DNA of 64,000 nt from CAZAQK01 sp046344715 (GCA_046344715.1 JBKDKX010000019.1:113143-177142); one strand, 5' to 3'. Shown: positions 18,871 to 28,121, counted from the stretch's first letter. A program made the numbers and translations. The notes: generated from the letters alone by a model not told the origin.

Positions 18871-19153
18871 ACGAATAGAAATAGGTATATAACGCCTGAA
18901 TACCGAAGTTGATAAGTAGGATTAAGAGGATAGGGGCAATATCAATACTGCCCAAATCCGGCAGGTATTTGCGGATACGGGCGCACACAGGCTCACACAG
19001 CCTGTTCAAACTGTGCATTAGTTTCTGAATAATTGGCTGGTGGGCATTGACCACTTTGAAGGAAATCAGCGTGGCAAGTACGGCCCATGCGATGACTACA
19101 TACATATATAGTCTTAGTACATTGGCTAGCAGGTCGATGAACGGATTGAGCAT
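18857..19153 (-). CDS. YggT family membrane protein
   Basis: A small integral membrane protein of 98 residues with two hydrophobic regions flanking an amphipathic middle (LMHSLNRLCEPVCARIRKYLPDLGSIDIAPILLILLI), the pattern of YggT proteins. I choose ATG 19153 because GGAG lies 6 bases upstream; the frame opens further upstream to 19210, but those residues do not look like the family. The exact function is unsettled; homologues are linked to cell shape or cofactor insertion in chloroplast relatives. Confidence 0.85.
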   Translation of the reverse strand: MLNPFIDLLANVLRLYMYVVIAWAVLATLISFKVVNAHQPIIQKLMHSLNRLCEPVCARIRKYLPDLGSIDIAPILLILLINFGIQALYTYFYSYGVR

Positions 19154-19381
19154 AATCACTCCAGTTTGTTTCGACTGATATACACGAGTAATGCTATTCT
19201 CGCAATGCACCTATGCATTATTATTGTTAACCAAAGAAAGCGAAATTAACCTGTTTTTAACGCTATTCCTATAGATATGCGCGGTTGGAAAACAACAGAT
19301 AAATAACAACTAAAAAAGATATAAGAATGCCATTTCAACATTGCGCCCATGCGCAGGAATACATTAAAGTGCGGATGCGTG

Positions 19382-19930
19382 ATGAATAAATGCTCTCAAT
19401 TCATATTTGCAGGTTTGCTTATTGCTGCGGTGGCATTGCGGGCATCCTGTTCTTATGCGGCTGAGATTGATGCGGAGAGCGTGAAGGCGACGCTTATTAC
19501 CAAGTTTGCGCTAGACACTAAATGGCCTCCTGAAAGCGCAATTACAAGCCATAGCAAAGTGAATGTATGTGTGATCGGCGATGCCGAAACCGGTAAGTTG
19601 AATAAAGTTTTCAGAAGTGCTTTGGAAGCGTTTGGTAGGGAATATGCTCTTATTAGCGATGTAAAAGCCAATGCTGTTAGCGCGAGTTGTAATATTGTGT
19701 TTATCAGGCAATCTGAGGAACCCAGAATCAGGGATATACTGGCTGGGTTGGCTGGGAAGCCCATACTGACCATTGGTGATATGGAAAATTTTGCGCAAAA
19801 AGGTGGTATGATAGAGTTAGCCTTTATCAATAAGAACGTGAAGGTTTCGATAAATAATAAAGCGGCAAGAGAGGCCAAATTCGTGATTGGTGCGGATCTT
19901 CTTGGCATTGCCCGCAATGTAATAGATTGA
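19382..19930 (+). CDS. YfiR-like periplasmic protein (DUF4154)
   Basis: A 182-residue exported protein. Residues 1-30 form a signal peptide (FIFAGLLIAAVALRASCSYA then AEIDAES). The body matches YfiR: VKATLITKFALDTKWP, VCVIGDAE, CNIVFIRQSEE, LTIGDMENFAQKGGMIELAFINKNVKVSIN and a final KFVIGADLLGIARNVID. In Pseudomonas, YfiR is a redox-sensitive periplasmic repressor of the diguanylate cyclase YfiN. Here the stop lies just before a sensor kinase gene, so it probably controls that kinase. ATG 19349 is an alternative start but gives a poorer signal peptide. Confidence 0.85.
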   Translation: MNKCSQFIFAGLLIAAVALRASCSYAAEIDAESVKATLITKFALDTKWPPESAITSHSKVNVCVIGDAETGKLNKVFRSALEAFGREYALISDVKANAVSASCNIVFIRQSEEPRIRDILAGLAGKPILTIGDMENFAQKGGMIELAFINKNVKVSINNKAAREAKFVIGADLLGIARNVID

Positions 19931-19942
19931 GTGGGGCTGGAG

Positions 19943-21469
19943 ATGTTTTTCCTTAAAAATGCCTCCATCAAAAAACGCCTTACCTCCATTATCATGGCGA
20001 TTAGCTGTAGCTCGGTGCTGCTTACGACACTCGCTATTTCGGTGATGGGCGTATACAGCCTCCGTGCAAGCATTGTTGATGAATTACTGGTAATGGCAAA
20101 TATCGTGGGTGATCGCAACGCGGCAGCACTGACCTACGAACAATATGATCTTGCAGAGCGTAACCTTGAGGTGCTTTCGGGCAAGCAGACGATACGTCTT
20201 GGCTGCTTATACAAAGAAAGCGGTGAGTTGTTCGCTGCATATAAAAAGAGCGCATCAGGTGACACACTTGAATGTCCTGAAATACTAGAGGAACGTGCGG
20301 TTATAAAAGAATATATTGAAATCATGAAACCCATTGTAACGGTGCGTGATCAGGTGCGTTACAAGGTGGGGTATATTTATGTTGAGGCAACGCTTGAAGA
20401 TATAAATAAATATATCGAAAAGCAGACAATGATTGCTTTTCTGGTTGTACTTGCTGCGGTGCTTGTTTCTTATTTTCTGGCGATAAATCTGCAAAGAGCC
20501 ATATCGCGTCCTATCCTGAGTCTTGCGGATACGGCGCGGCAGATTTCTATTCATAAGGATTACGCAATTCGTGCCCCCTCTATTGGCGATGCGCGTGAAG
20601 AGTTCAACAACGAGCTGGTGATTCTGACCAATTCATTCAATGACATGTTAACCGAAATTGGTGAGCGTGATACGCAGCTTAAAAAGCAGAATATAGATTT
20701 AGAAAAAGCCAAGGATGAGGCGGAGGCGGCAAACCGTGCCAAGTCGCAATTCCTTGCCAATATCAGCCATGAGCTGCGCACACCGCTGAATGCAATTATT
20801 GGATTCTCATCTATTTTGATGAATCAGCTATTTGGTTCGCTGGGAGATGCAAAATATCTGGAATATGCCAAAGACATTAATGAATCCGGCGCGCATCTTT
20901 TGGACATCATCAATGACATTCTGGACTTATCGAAAGCAGAAGCGGGTAAGCTCAAGCTCAATTTTGAAGAGGTGCATGTTGGCAAATCTATCAATAAATG
21001 TCTGACTATTGTGGCGGAGCGTGCTGAAAAAGGCAAAGTTGCCATCAGTACTGATATTCCTAAAACATTACCACCACTGGTGGCTGATCGTCTTCGTTTT
21101 ATCCAGATTGTACTCAACGTGCTCAGCAATGCCGTAAAATTCACGGGTGAGGGTGGCAAGGTGCATTTAACGGTGGCAACGCAGGGTAATGCAGGCACAC
21201 CAACGCATTTTGTTGTCAAAATCCAGGATACCGGTATTGGTATGTCAAAAGAAGACGTGGACAAGGCTTTCCAGAGTTTTGGGCAGGTGGATAGCGGCCT
21301 GAACCGTAAATATGAGGGCACTGGCCTTGGCCTGCCGCTTACAAAGCGATTGGTTGATTTGCATTACGGACGCATTCTTTTGGAAAGCGAACTGGGGCAA
21401 GGAACGCTGGTAACACTTACTTTTCCTATGGTTCCTCCTCCAGAATCGGGTTATGTGCCAGAAGTATAA
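19943..21469 (+). CDS. Sensor histidine kinase paired with YfiR-like protein
   Basis: A 508-residue inner-membrane kinase. The first helix (about residues 15-40) is followed by a periplasmic domain with CHASE8/YfiN-like flavour (DRNAAALTYEQYDLAERNLEVL), a second helix near residues 160-180, a HAMP segment, HisKA with the intact H-box SHELRTPLN, and HATPase_c with NVLSNAVKFT, DTGIGM and GTGLGLPL. All catalytic boxes look functional. No receiver domain or response-regulator gene lies next to it, so the output is unknown. An in-frame GTG at 19931 is an alternative start. Confidence 0.92.
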   Translation: MFFLKNASIKKRLTSIIMAISCSSVLLTTLAISVMGVYSLRASIVDELLVMANIVGDRNAAALTYEQYDLAERNLEVLSGKQTIRLGCLYKESGELFAAYKKSASGDTLECPEILEERAVIKEYIEIMKPIVTVRDQVRYKVGYIYVEATLEDINKYIEKQTMIAFLVVLAAVLVSYFLAINLQRAISRPILSLADTARQISIHKDYAIRAPSIGDAREEFNNELVILTNSFNDMLTEIGERDTQLKKQNIDLEKAKDEAEAANRAKSQFLANISHELRTPLNAIIGFSSILMNQLFGSLGDAKYLEYAKDINESGAHLLDIINDILDLSKAEAGKLKLNFEEVHVGKSINKCLTIVAERAEKGKVAISTDIPKTLPPLVADRLRFIQIVLNVLSNAVKFTGEGGKVHLTVATQGNAGTPTHFVVKIQDTGIGMSKEDVDKAFQSFGQVDSGLNRKYEGTGLGLPLTKRLVDLHYGRILLESELGQGTLVTLTFPMVPPPESGYVPEV

Positions 21470-21545
21470 GTAATATAAATGAAATTTTAATCTTTGCTAA
21501 CTAAGCTGGTGATATCATACTATCATTCCGTTAAACGAGGCTACC

Positions 21546-22004
21546 TTGAAACAGATTTATACCGAATCCATTCTAATGATTGAACGTCTTCACCGTCGTT
21601 TTCTTGACGTGGTGAAAACCGAGCTGGATCGTCTGAAAATTGATGACATCAACAACATCCAGACGTTGATTTTATACAATATCAACCATGAACAGCTGAC
21701 CATCGGAGAGCTGACCAACCGTGGGTATTATCTGGGTTCTAACGTGTCCTATAACGTGAAAAAACTGGTGGAAAATAACTATCTGATGCAGGAGCGTGCC
21801 CCGCATGACAAGCGCTCAACCCGCATCAGGCTTTCTGACAAAGGGCTTGCTCTTTGCGCTAAGATTGACGAACTTTATCAGCGCAACGTAAATGACCTGT
21901 CCAAGGAAATGGGCGAAAGCGACCTTGCTACACTGAATAAAACGCTTACCCAGCTGGAGCGATTCTGGACGGATTATATCAATAATATCTACAAGGTTAA
22001 GTAG
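21546..22004 (+). CDS. MarR-family regulator, LdtR-like
   Basis: A 152-residue winged-helix regulator: the recognition helix region is LTIGELTNRGYYLGSNVSYNVKKLVENNYL and the wing is ERAPHDKRSTRIRLSDKGLAL. The sequence is close to the LdtR type known in alphaproteobacteria (regulator of stress tolerance and an L,D-transpeptidase in Liberibacter), an assignment from memory of the motif. The start is TTG with ACGAGG 5 bases upstream; ATG 21576 is possible but lacks a good ribosome site. Confidence 0.87.
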   Translation: MKQIYTESILMIERLHRRFLDVVKTELDRLKIDDINNIQTLILYNINHEQLTIGELTNRGYYLGSNVSYNVKKLVENNYLMQERAPHDKRSTRIRLSDKGLALCAKIDELYQRNVNDLSKEMGESDLATLNKTLTQLERFWTDYINNIYKVK

Positions 22005-22011
22005 GCCTTTC

Positions 22012-22126
22012 CCATTTAGCCCCGCGCGTCGTTACCCTTCGGTCTCGGTGTGCTCACGTACTTTTTGTACGCTCCGCCGCACCTCGCCTCGGCTGCCTAG
22101 CGCATGACTAAAGCGAAAAGCCCTAA
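22012..22126. repeat. Palindromic intergenic element with strong central hairpin
   Basis: About 115 bases directly after the MarR-family gene. The centre CGTAC-TTTTT-GTACG is nested in a longer imperfect stem (GGTGTGC with GCCGCACC), and the outer arms (TTTAGCC side and GCGAAAAGCCC side) are partly complementary as well. It looks like a small mobile palindrome of the kind dispersed in alphaproteobacterial genomes and may double as a terminator. Confidence 0.65.
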
Positions 22127-22249
22127 AAACAGTCACTTATATATCGTTTATATTCGACAGAATATTGATAAATTGGGTTGACTTAGGGGTGAAAAACCCC
22201 TAGATACCTTCTCTTTCGAGAATATTCGAGGCTAAAAAGGATTACGACT

Positions 22250-22543
22250 ATGGCAAGACGCTGCGCAATTACCGGCACTGGTACCCAATCTGGAAACAAT
22301 GTTTCCCACTCAAACCGCAAGACCCGCAGGCTGTTCCGCCCGAACCTCCAGACGGTATCGCTCCAGAGTGATGTACTGGGTTCATATGTAACCCTTCGCG
22401 TTACTGCTGCTACGCTTCGCAGCATTGAGCATAACGGTGGCCTCGATGCATATTTGCTCAAGCACTCTGAAAGCAAAATGACCGAAGAAGCTGCGCGCCT
22501 GAAACGCCAGATTAAACGTAAGCTGGCTAAACAAGCGGCTTAA
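22250..22543 (+). CDS. rpmB: 50S ribosomal protein L28
   Basis: A 97-residue ribosomal protein beginning MARRCAITGTGTQSGNNVSHSNRKTRRLFRPNLQ, the L28 signature, with the alphaproteobacterial-type C-terminal extension. It is followed after 9 bases by a small lipoprotein gene. Linkage to cobT-cobS is a known alphaproteobacterial arrangement. Confidence 0.97.
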   Translation: MARRCAITGTGTQSGNNVSHSNRKTRRLFRPNLQTVSLQSDVLGSYVTLRVTAATLRSIEHNGGLDAYLLKHSESKMTEEAARLKRQIKRKLAKQAA

Positions 22544-22552
22544 TCCTTTTAA

Positions 22553-22984
22553 ATGTTATCACGGACGCGTAGCATTCGCCCTGAGGCATTGCTGGTTGCT
22601 TCGATTGTATCTGGTTGTGCAACGCCGCCGCCAGAGGAGTATCGCCTTTCTGTACATACTTCGCAGGCTAACTTTCTGCAGGAAGTATATAAAGCAGCAG
22701 AGTTGATCGCAGAATGTTCCAGATTGCGTAGGGTGAATGGCATAGAATCCCAGACAGCTGATAGCCCGTATAACGAAATGCCACTCCAGCTTAAAGCCGT
22801 GTATCATTATTTCTCATGGCAGCATCACAGTAAGCGTGAAGAGTTGATCAAGATGCTGCATGGTTTCCATAAAATGCAGAACTGTCCGAACAAGACAGAA
22901 ATGAATGTAGTCATAGAAGGTCTGGAAGAATTAGACAGGCAGATTACTGCACGTGATGCAGCGCTTGATGAGCGTATACGCTGA
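22553..22984 (+). CDS. Putative lipoprotein
   Basis: A 143-residue protein with an N-terminal segment ALLVASIVSGCATPP that reads as a lipoprotein signal with the lipobox VSGC (modified Cys near residue 22). The mature part is hydrophilic with Cys near residues 54 and 113. I do not recognise the family. It is probably cotranscribed with rpmB and ends one base short of the convergent cobT stop. Confidence 0.7.
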   Translation: MLSRTRSIRPEALLVASIVSGCATPPPEEYRLSVHTSQANFLQEVYKAAELIAECSRLRRVNGIESQTADSPYNEMPLQLKAVYHYFSWQHHSKREELIKMLHGFHKMQNCPNKTEMNVVIEGLEELDRQITARDAALDERIR

Positions 22985-22985
22985 T

Positions 22986-24779
22986 TTATTTTCTGAATAA
23001 TTTGCTCAACTGCTCCGTCATCGTCTCACCGAGCTTATCAATATCGGTAATGGTCACGGCGCGTTTATAATAACGCGTGACATCATGTCCGATGCCGATA
23101 GCGAGTAATTCAATCGGCATGTCATTTTCCACTTGGGAAATTACTTCGCGCAGATGCAGGTCAAGGTAACTTCCGGCGTTCACTGAAAGCGTGCTGTCAT
23201 CCACCGGTGCGCCATCGGAAATCACCATCAGGATGCGCCGTTGCTCTGGCCGCGCCAGCAGGCGGTCACACGCCCATAAAATCGCCTCGCCATCAATATT
23301 TTCTTTGAGTATGCCTTCCTTCAGCATCAGGCCAAGATTTTTTTGTGCTTTGCGCCAGCTGGCATCGGCAGGCTTATAAATAATATGCCGAAGGTCATTT
23401 AATCGTCCAGGGCGGGCGGGTTTTCCGCGCTTCAGCCAGAGTTTGTGCGCATTGCCGCCTTTCCATTCTTTGGTGGTGAAGCCAAGGATTTCCACCTTCA
23501 CACCGCAGCGCTCCAGCGTACGGCTTAAAATATCCGCGCTTATCGCCGCCATGGTAATTGGCCTGCCGCGCATGGATCCGGAATTATCAATCAGCAGCGT
23601 CACCACCGTGTCGCGGTAATCGGTTTCGTTCTCGCGCTTATAATAATAGCTGTAGCTTGGGTCGATAATCAGACGTGTCAGTTTTTTGCTGTCTAGCAGC
23701 CCATCTTCTTCATCGTATATCCACCGGCGAGCCTGACGTGCGAGCAGCAGGCGTTGCAGGCGGCTGGCAAGGCGGGCGGTGATGCTGGGATATAGTTGTA
23801 ATTTTTGGTCAAGTTGTTTGCGAAGCTGCGCCAGCTCATCGTGTGTTGCAAGAGCCGATGCGTGTACTGTTTCATCATATTCTTTGGTGAATACCTGATA
23901 TGGCGCGAAATGTTCTGCGCTTTCCGGTGAATTAAAGGGGTAGGGCGCCGAACGGCTTGGGGCGTCTTCCATCTTTTCCGCCGGTGCTTCTTCTGCGCTG
24001 GCTAGTCCTGCCATCATCAGTGATAAGCTGCTTTGTGTGTCTTTTTGTGATGATTCTCCGCTCAGCGATGGTGGCTCTTCCTGCTCTTTTTGATTTTTGT
24101 CTGCGGATTTTTCCGGTGGTTTTTCGGTACCATTGGAAGACTGATCTTGTTTCTCGTTACCTTCTTTTGCCTTTTCAGCAAGGCTTTCAATAAATGCCAG
24201 TGCATGTTTTGCGTAAGTTTCCTGATCGCCAATTTTAAGCCCTAATTTGGCAAGCTCAGGCATCAGCAAGCTATAATCAGACTGTGCACTATCCAACATG
24301 CCAGCCAGAAAATCTGGCGTTTTCTGGTGGCTGATGAGTTTTCTTGCGAATAAATCAATCAGCGTTGTAAATGGAGGGTCTTTCGGTTCAAGCTGCTGGC
24401 TTTGGTATTTATGCTCCATGCGCCGATACAGATTATACTGTGTGCCTAGCAGATTTTCGCTGCCGAGTGCTTCCACACGTACGGTCTCCAGAATATCAAA
24501 AAGCGCACTGGCTTGCGGTGTGGCAGGGCGCAGGCGATGATGCAGTACTGCATCATGGTGGCGCATAAGCAGTGCAGCAAAATCAGCCATTCCACGCACG
24601 TTAGATACCTGATGTTCGGCTGCAAAATCAGGCGTTGGAAGTACAAGGTCGGCATTGTTGGCGGATGCCGTACCTTCAAACGCAATACGCATGGATTTGT
24701 TTTTTGCCAGTGCGCGTGTGGTTGCCACAATGGAGTCCTTGCGGCGCGTCAGTTGGTCTTCCTGAACGTGCTTGTTCAA
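22986..24779 (-). CDS. cobT: CobT-like protein with von Willebrand A domain
   Basis: A 597-residue homologue of the aerobic cobaltochelatase subunit CobT. The C-terminal third is a VWA domain with the MIDAS motif LLIDNSGSMRGRP, and the middle (about residues 215-300) is an acidic, Gln/Ser-rich linker. It pairs with the AAA+ partner CobS, whose stop overlaps its start by 4 bases. CobN, the large chelatase subunit, is not in the window, and no cobalamin gene is nearby. In many alphaproteobacteria this pair sits beside rpmB and bolA without cobalamin genes, so a broader metal-insertion or chaperone role is possible. Confidence 0.92.
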   Translation of the reverse strand: MNKHVQEDQLTRRKDSIVATTRALAKNKSMRIAFEGTASANNADLVLPTPDFAAEHQVSNVRGMADFAALLMRHHDAVLHHRLRPATPQASALFDILETVRVEALGSENLLGTQYNLYRRMEHKYQSQQLEPKDPPFTTLIDLFARKLISHQKTPDFLAGMLDSAQSDYSLLMPELAKLGLKIGDQETYAKHALAFIESLAEKAKEGNEKQDQSSNGTEKPPEKSADKNQKEQEEPPSLSGESSQKDTQSSLSLMMAGLASAEEAPAEKMEDAPSRSAPYPFNSPESAEHFAPYQVFTKEYDETVHASALATHDELAQLRKQLDQKLQLYPSITARLASRLQRLLLARQARRWIYDEEDGLLDSKKLTRLIIDPSYSYYYKRENETDYRDTVVTLLIDNSGSMRGRPITMAAISADILSRTLERCGVKVEILGFTTKEWKGGNAHKLWLKRGKPARPGRLNDLRHIIYKPADASWRKAQKNLGLMLKEGILKENIDGEAILWACDRLLARPEQRRILMVISDGAPVDDSTLSVNAGSYLDLHLREVISQVENDMPIELLAIGIGHDVTRYYKRAVTITDIDKLGETMTEQLSKLFRK

Positions 24780-25756
24780 GGCATTTCCAGAAGGTTTACG
24801 TTAAAGCAACGCTGATAATATTCCGCGATGGTGGCACGCTCATTTTCATCACACTTATTAAAGAAGGTGAGGCGGAAGGCTAGATGCACATCACCAAATA
24901 TTTCCAGATTTTCTGCCCAGTTGATGACTGTGCGGGGAGACATCACGGTAGAAATATCGCCCTGTATGAATCCCTCACGCGTTAGGTTTGCCATGGCGAT
25001 CATGGTTTTGATGGTATCTTTGCTTTTTATTTCTTTGGCTTTGGACTGAATGACTTTCAGCTCATCTTCTGGTGCAAGATAATTGAGTGTAGTGACGATA
25101 TTCCAACGATCCATCTGGCCTTGGTTGATGGGCTGCGTGCCGTGATACAGGCCGGTGGCATCACCAAGCCCCACGGTGTTTGATGTGGCAAACAGGCGGA
25201 AATACGGGTGAGGGGTAATGATACGGTTCTGATCCAGCAGTGTGAATTTACCCTGCGCTTCCAGCACGCGCTGGATAACAAACATCACATCCGGCCTGCC
25301 GGCATCATATTCATCAAATACTAGTGCCACGGGGCGTGAAAGTGCCCATGGCAAAATGCCTTCGGCGAACTCGGTGACCTGCTTGCCGTCTTTTAAGGTG
25401 ATCACATCGCGACCAACCAGATCGGTGCGGCTGATATGGCTATCCAGATTGATGCGAATACACGGCCAGTTAAGGCGGGCGGCAATCTGCTCAATATGGG
25501 TAGATTTGCCGGTGCCATGATAACCCTGCACCAGCACGCGGCGGTTATGGGCGAATCCTGCTAAAATGGCACGTGTGGCTTCGGGTTCAAAAAAATAGGC
25601 ATCATCCACATCTGGCACATGATTGGCCAGTTCTGCTGGCTTTTTGGTGAATGATGGAATCTGGAAATTGAGTTTAATGCCAAATTGCTTATCGGCGGTA
25701 ACCATTTTGTCTGGGGTGTCTTGTGTCATGTCTTCTTTGAGGGCTGGTTTTGTCAT
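24776..25756 (-). CDS. cobS: CobS-like AAA+ ATPase
   Basis: A 326-residue MoxR-type AAA+ ATPase. Walker A is VQGYHGTGKSTHIEQIA (about residues 95-110), Walker B is ALVFDEYDAGRPD, and sensor 1 lies in LFATSNTVGLGD. It is known as the ATPase partner of CobT in magnesium or cobalt chelatase-like complexes. The 4-base overlap with cobT indicates coupled synthesis. Palindromic repeat DNA separates it from the J-domain gene upstream. Confidence 0.93.
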   Translation of the reverse strand: MTKPALKEDMTQDTPDKMVTADKQFGIKLNFQIPSFTKKPAELANHVPDVDDAYFFEPEATRAILAGFAHNRRVLVQGYHGTGKSTHIEQIAARLNWPCIRINLDSHISRTDLVGRDVITLKDGKQVTEFAEGILPWALSRPVALVFDEYDAGRPDVMFVIQRVLEAQGKFTLLDQNRIITPHPYFRLFATSNTVGLGDATGLYHGTQPINQGQMDRWNIVTTLNYLAPEDELKVIQSKAKEIKSKDTIKTMIAMANLTREGFIQGDISTVMSPRTVINWAENLEIFGDVHLAFRLTFFNKCDENERATIAEYYQRCFNVNLLEMP

Positions 25757-25808
25757 AGGTATTTTCTACAGCATATCTGGCTTGTCGCAACAGAAACCTA
25801 TTTACTAT

Positions 25809-25876
25809 CCTGAGTGAAGGGCTTCAGGCCGGAATCGAAGAATCTTAGGAGATTCTTCGCTGCCCTCAGAATGACA
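25809..25876. repeat. Palindromic element, AGAATGACA-ended type
   Basis: A dispersed-repeat-like sequence between cobS and the J-domain gene. The core hairpin is CGAAGAATC (25836-25844) with GATTCTTCG (25851-25859), and the right end reads CTCAGAATGACA. A second, diverged copy with the same core words (GAAGAATCTTA, CTCAGGATGAC) lies at 29112-29183. Confidence 0.75.
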
Positions 25877-25878
25877 CA

Positions 25879-26442
25879 TTACTGCTTTTCCAGAAACTCT
25901 ATAACACAGGCATAGGCTGCGGTAATCTTTTTGAAGGTATTTTCTGCGTGTTTATCGCCGCGATTGGCATCTGGGTGGTATTTTTTTACCAGCTTGCGGT
26001 AATGCGCTTTAAGCTCTGCCTGCGTTACTGGATAATCTATATCCAGTACGGAAAGCGCGCTTTTTACCTTCGGTGGCAGGGCAGGCTGTACGGGCTGTTT
26101 TGGCTTCCGGTGGGATTGCATGAGGAAATCATCCAGTGCCTGCTGTAGTTTCTCATAGTGCTTTTGTACCTGCGCTGTTCTGTCCCATGTTGGCCGATGG
26201 CCAGTGACGGCATCTTTCATGAAATCTTCAATCTGGTCACGATCCATATCAGCGAAGAAATCCCACTTGGCGTTGTGTTCGCGGATGTGATCCAGGCAGA
26301 ACCATTGGTAATCATGCAGTTTGCTACGTGATTTGGGCGCTTTATACATGCCAGATTCTTTGCAGCCTGCCACTTCGCAAGGTGGTGCCTTGCTTTTATC
26401 GATATGTGGGGCATAATCTTTGGGAGGATTTCTTTTAGCCAT
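25879..26442 (-). CDS. J-domain (DnaJ-like) protein
   Basis: A 187-residue cochaperone-like protein with the J domain at the C terminus: LSVLDIDYPVTQAELKAHYRKLVKKYHPDANRGD, including the HPD tripeptide that stimulates DnaK, then the helix IV region. The N-terminal 60 residues contain CEVAGC and FCLDH, which may bind metal. ATG 26442 is preferred to an upstream TTG. It is divergent from bolA with only 15 bases between the starts. Its place beside cobS, cobT and bolA is conserved in alphaproteobacteria. Confidence 0.92.
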   Translation of the reverse strand: MAKRNPPKDYAPHIDKSKAPPCEVAGCKESGMYKAPKSRSKLHDYQWFCLDHIREHNAKWDFFADMDRDQIEDFMKDAVTGHRPTWDRTAQVQKHYEKLQQALDDFLMQSHRKPKQPVQPALPPKVKSALSVLDIDYPVTQAELKAHYRKLVKKYHPDANRGDKHAENTFKKITAAYACVIEFLEKQ

Positions 26443-26457
26443 GAGAGACAAGTTGTT

Positions 26458-26730
26458 ATGAACCGCGCTGAACGCATAAGAGATATATTAACACGGGAAC
26501 TTGCGCCACACCATCTTGAGATTATCGATGATTCAGGAAAACATGCAGGCCATGCAGGTGCTCGGCCAGAGGGTGAGACGCATTACAGCCTGATTATAGG
26601 AAGTAGCGCATTTACAGGTAAAACCAAAGTACAGGCGCACCAGATGGTGTATGCATTGCTAAAGCCAGAGCTGGACTCCGGCCTGCATGCATTGGCGATA
26701 AATACTTATCCGTCGCAGGAAAGGCCTTAG
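26458..26730 (+). CDS. bolA: BolA family protein
   Basis: A 90-residue protein with the BolA fold: RAERIRDILTRELAPHHLEIIDDSGKHAGHAG, followed by THYSLIIGSSAFTGKTKVQAHQMVYALL and HALAINTYPS. BolA proteins bind monothiol glutaredoxins and [2Fe-2S] clusters and influence cell morphology. Its 5' end nearly abuts the J-domain gene, so its promoter must overlap that gene's start region. Confidence 0.94.
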   Translation: MNRAERIRDILTRELAPHHLEIIDDSGKHAGHAGARPEGETHYSLIIGSSAFTGKTKVQAHQMVYALLKPELDSGLHALAINTYPSQERP

Positions 26731-26751
26731 AGTTTCTTAATAAGCTGAAGT

Positions 26752-27222
26752 TTACGGGCAAGGAATAATGCTGCGGATGATTGGAGCATAATCAAAAAGT
26801 CGTGACGTTACGCTTATTCCTCTACAATTGGCACCACCTGGCATTCTTGATGCGTGACATAATGAGAGAACTTGCTCCAAGCATTGATTCCACTCTGCCT
26901 GGGTAGGTATCGTATAGAAATATGTACAATGTGTTTTGCAGGTTTTTTCAAAATCAGAATAACCTGTTGTGCCCAGCAAGTCTGTCAACGCTGAATGCAG
27001 CACGCCAAAGTTGCCACCATCCGGGTATTCATCCGCAAGTTGGCCCATTATTTCTAGGTCGATGACTGGGTCAATAATAAAAGGCTCTTCAGGCACTTGC
27101 GCCTTTACTTCGACAAATGGCGAAGAGAGAAGAATAAAGGATAAGGCAAATAGAGCGGCTTTTAAGCCGGAAGATTTAGTTAAAAAAGAGGGGGGGGTGA
27201 CGACAAGAAATTGATTATACAT
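26752..27222 (-). CDS. Secreted Cys-containing protein of unknown function
   Basis: A 156-residue protein with a hydrophobic signal segment (ALFALSFILLSSPFVEVKA, about residues 23-41, then QVPEEP) and seven or so Cys residues in the C-terminal half, suggesting disulphides outside the cytoplasm. It contains no motif known to me. It is convergent with bolA (21 bases between stops), and its 3' neighbourhood has no clear terminator. Confidence 0.6.
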   Translation of the reverse strand: MYNQFLVVTPPSFLTKSSGLKAALFALSFILLSSPFVEVKAQVPEEPFIIDPVIDLEIMGQLADEYPDGGNFGVLHSALTDLLGTTGYSDFEKTCKTHCTYFYTIPTQAEWNQCLEQVLSLCHASRMPGGANCRGISVTSRLFDYAPIIRSIIPCP

Positions 27223-27366
27223 ATTATTCTCCCTATTTTATGCAAATGCTATAACATCCGACTAGCTCCCATCCTATCAGGAGAATGTTACGATTTGATG
27301 GCGTTTGGAGAAGTTTACTGCTTTTTAACCAGATTTAGCATTAACAGGGCTTAAGAGAATGCCTTT

Positions 27367-28050
27367 TTAAGCATCCTCGAGGATTTTTCCGCGTTTTGCT
27401 TTAGGCACTTCCTGTTCTTCATCTGCGTCTTTAGTCAGGGTGATAATTTCTTTCACCAGCGATTTTACTTCTTCAGCCGCCTGACTGGAAGGTTCAACCT
27501 CGGTAGCGCAGCGACCTTCGAGCAATGAGGATGCAAACAACACGCGGTTGCCCAGTGTGGTATTGGCAAGGTTTGAAAGTTCGGCGGAGATAGTTTGCGC
27601 TAGTTTGGAATTGGCAGATACACGATTCAGCACCACGCGCACCGGAATTTTTTCTGCTTTGGCTAAATCAAGCGTGGCTTTCGTGGCCCATAAATCGGTT
27701 GGGCTGGGCTGCACGGGAATAATAATCAGGTCAGCACTGCGGATGGCGGTACGAGCCTCGGTTTCGGTGTGTGGCGGGCTGTCGATAATGATATAATCCT
27801 GCAATTTGCTTAAGCGGGAGACTTCGCTACCCACACGCCAACCAGAGAGGGAAGAGAAGCTAAGTCCCGTAAACCCCTCACCAAAACGTTCTTCACGCAG
27901 GCGGTGCCAGTGGCCAAGGCTACCCTGCGGGTCGATGTCAATTACGGCCACGCGATTGCCACGCTGGCTTAAGGCCACGGCCAGATGCGCTGCCACGGTT
28001 GTTTTTCCTGCTCCACCTTTTTGTTGTGCTATGGTAATAACTTTTGCCAT
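27367..28050 (-). CDS. ParA-family ATPase
   Basis: A 227-residue deviant-Walker ATPase: KGGAGKTTVAAHLA is the P-loop, VIDIDPQGS the A-prime motif and DYIIIDSPPHTE Walker B. It lacks the N-terminal helix-turn-helix of chromosomal ParA, and no parB lies beside it. It therefore looks like an orphan ParA or MipZ-like positioning protein. ATG 28050 is chosen for its GGGGCGAG site; the frame opens at a TTG 13 codons upstream. Confidence 0.87.
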   Translation of the reverse strand: MAKVITIAQQKGGAGKTTVAAHLAVALSQRGNRVAVIDIDPQGSLGHWHRLREERFGEGFTGLSFSSLSGWRVGSEVSRLSKLQDYIIIDSPPHTETEARTAIRSADLIIIPVQPSPTDLWATKATLDLAKAEKIPVRVVLNRVSANSKLAQTISAELSNLANTTLGNRVLFASSLLEGRCATEVEPSSQAAEEVKSLVKEIITLTKDADEEQEVPKAKRGKILEDA

Positions 28051-28121
28051 ACTCGCCCCGCTTGATTGTTCATTCAGGAGAATAAACAATTATTGCGTTT
28101 GCTACAACATTATTTAGTAGA

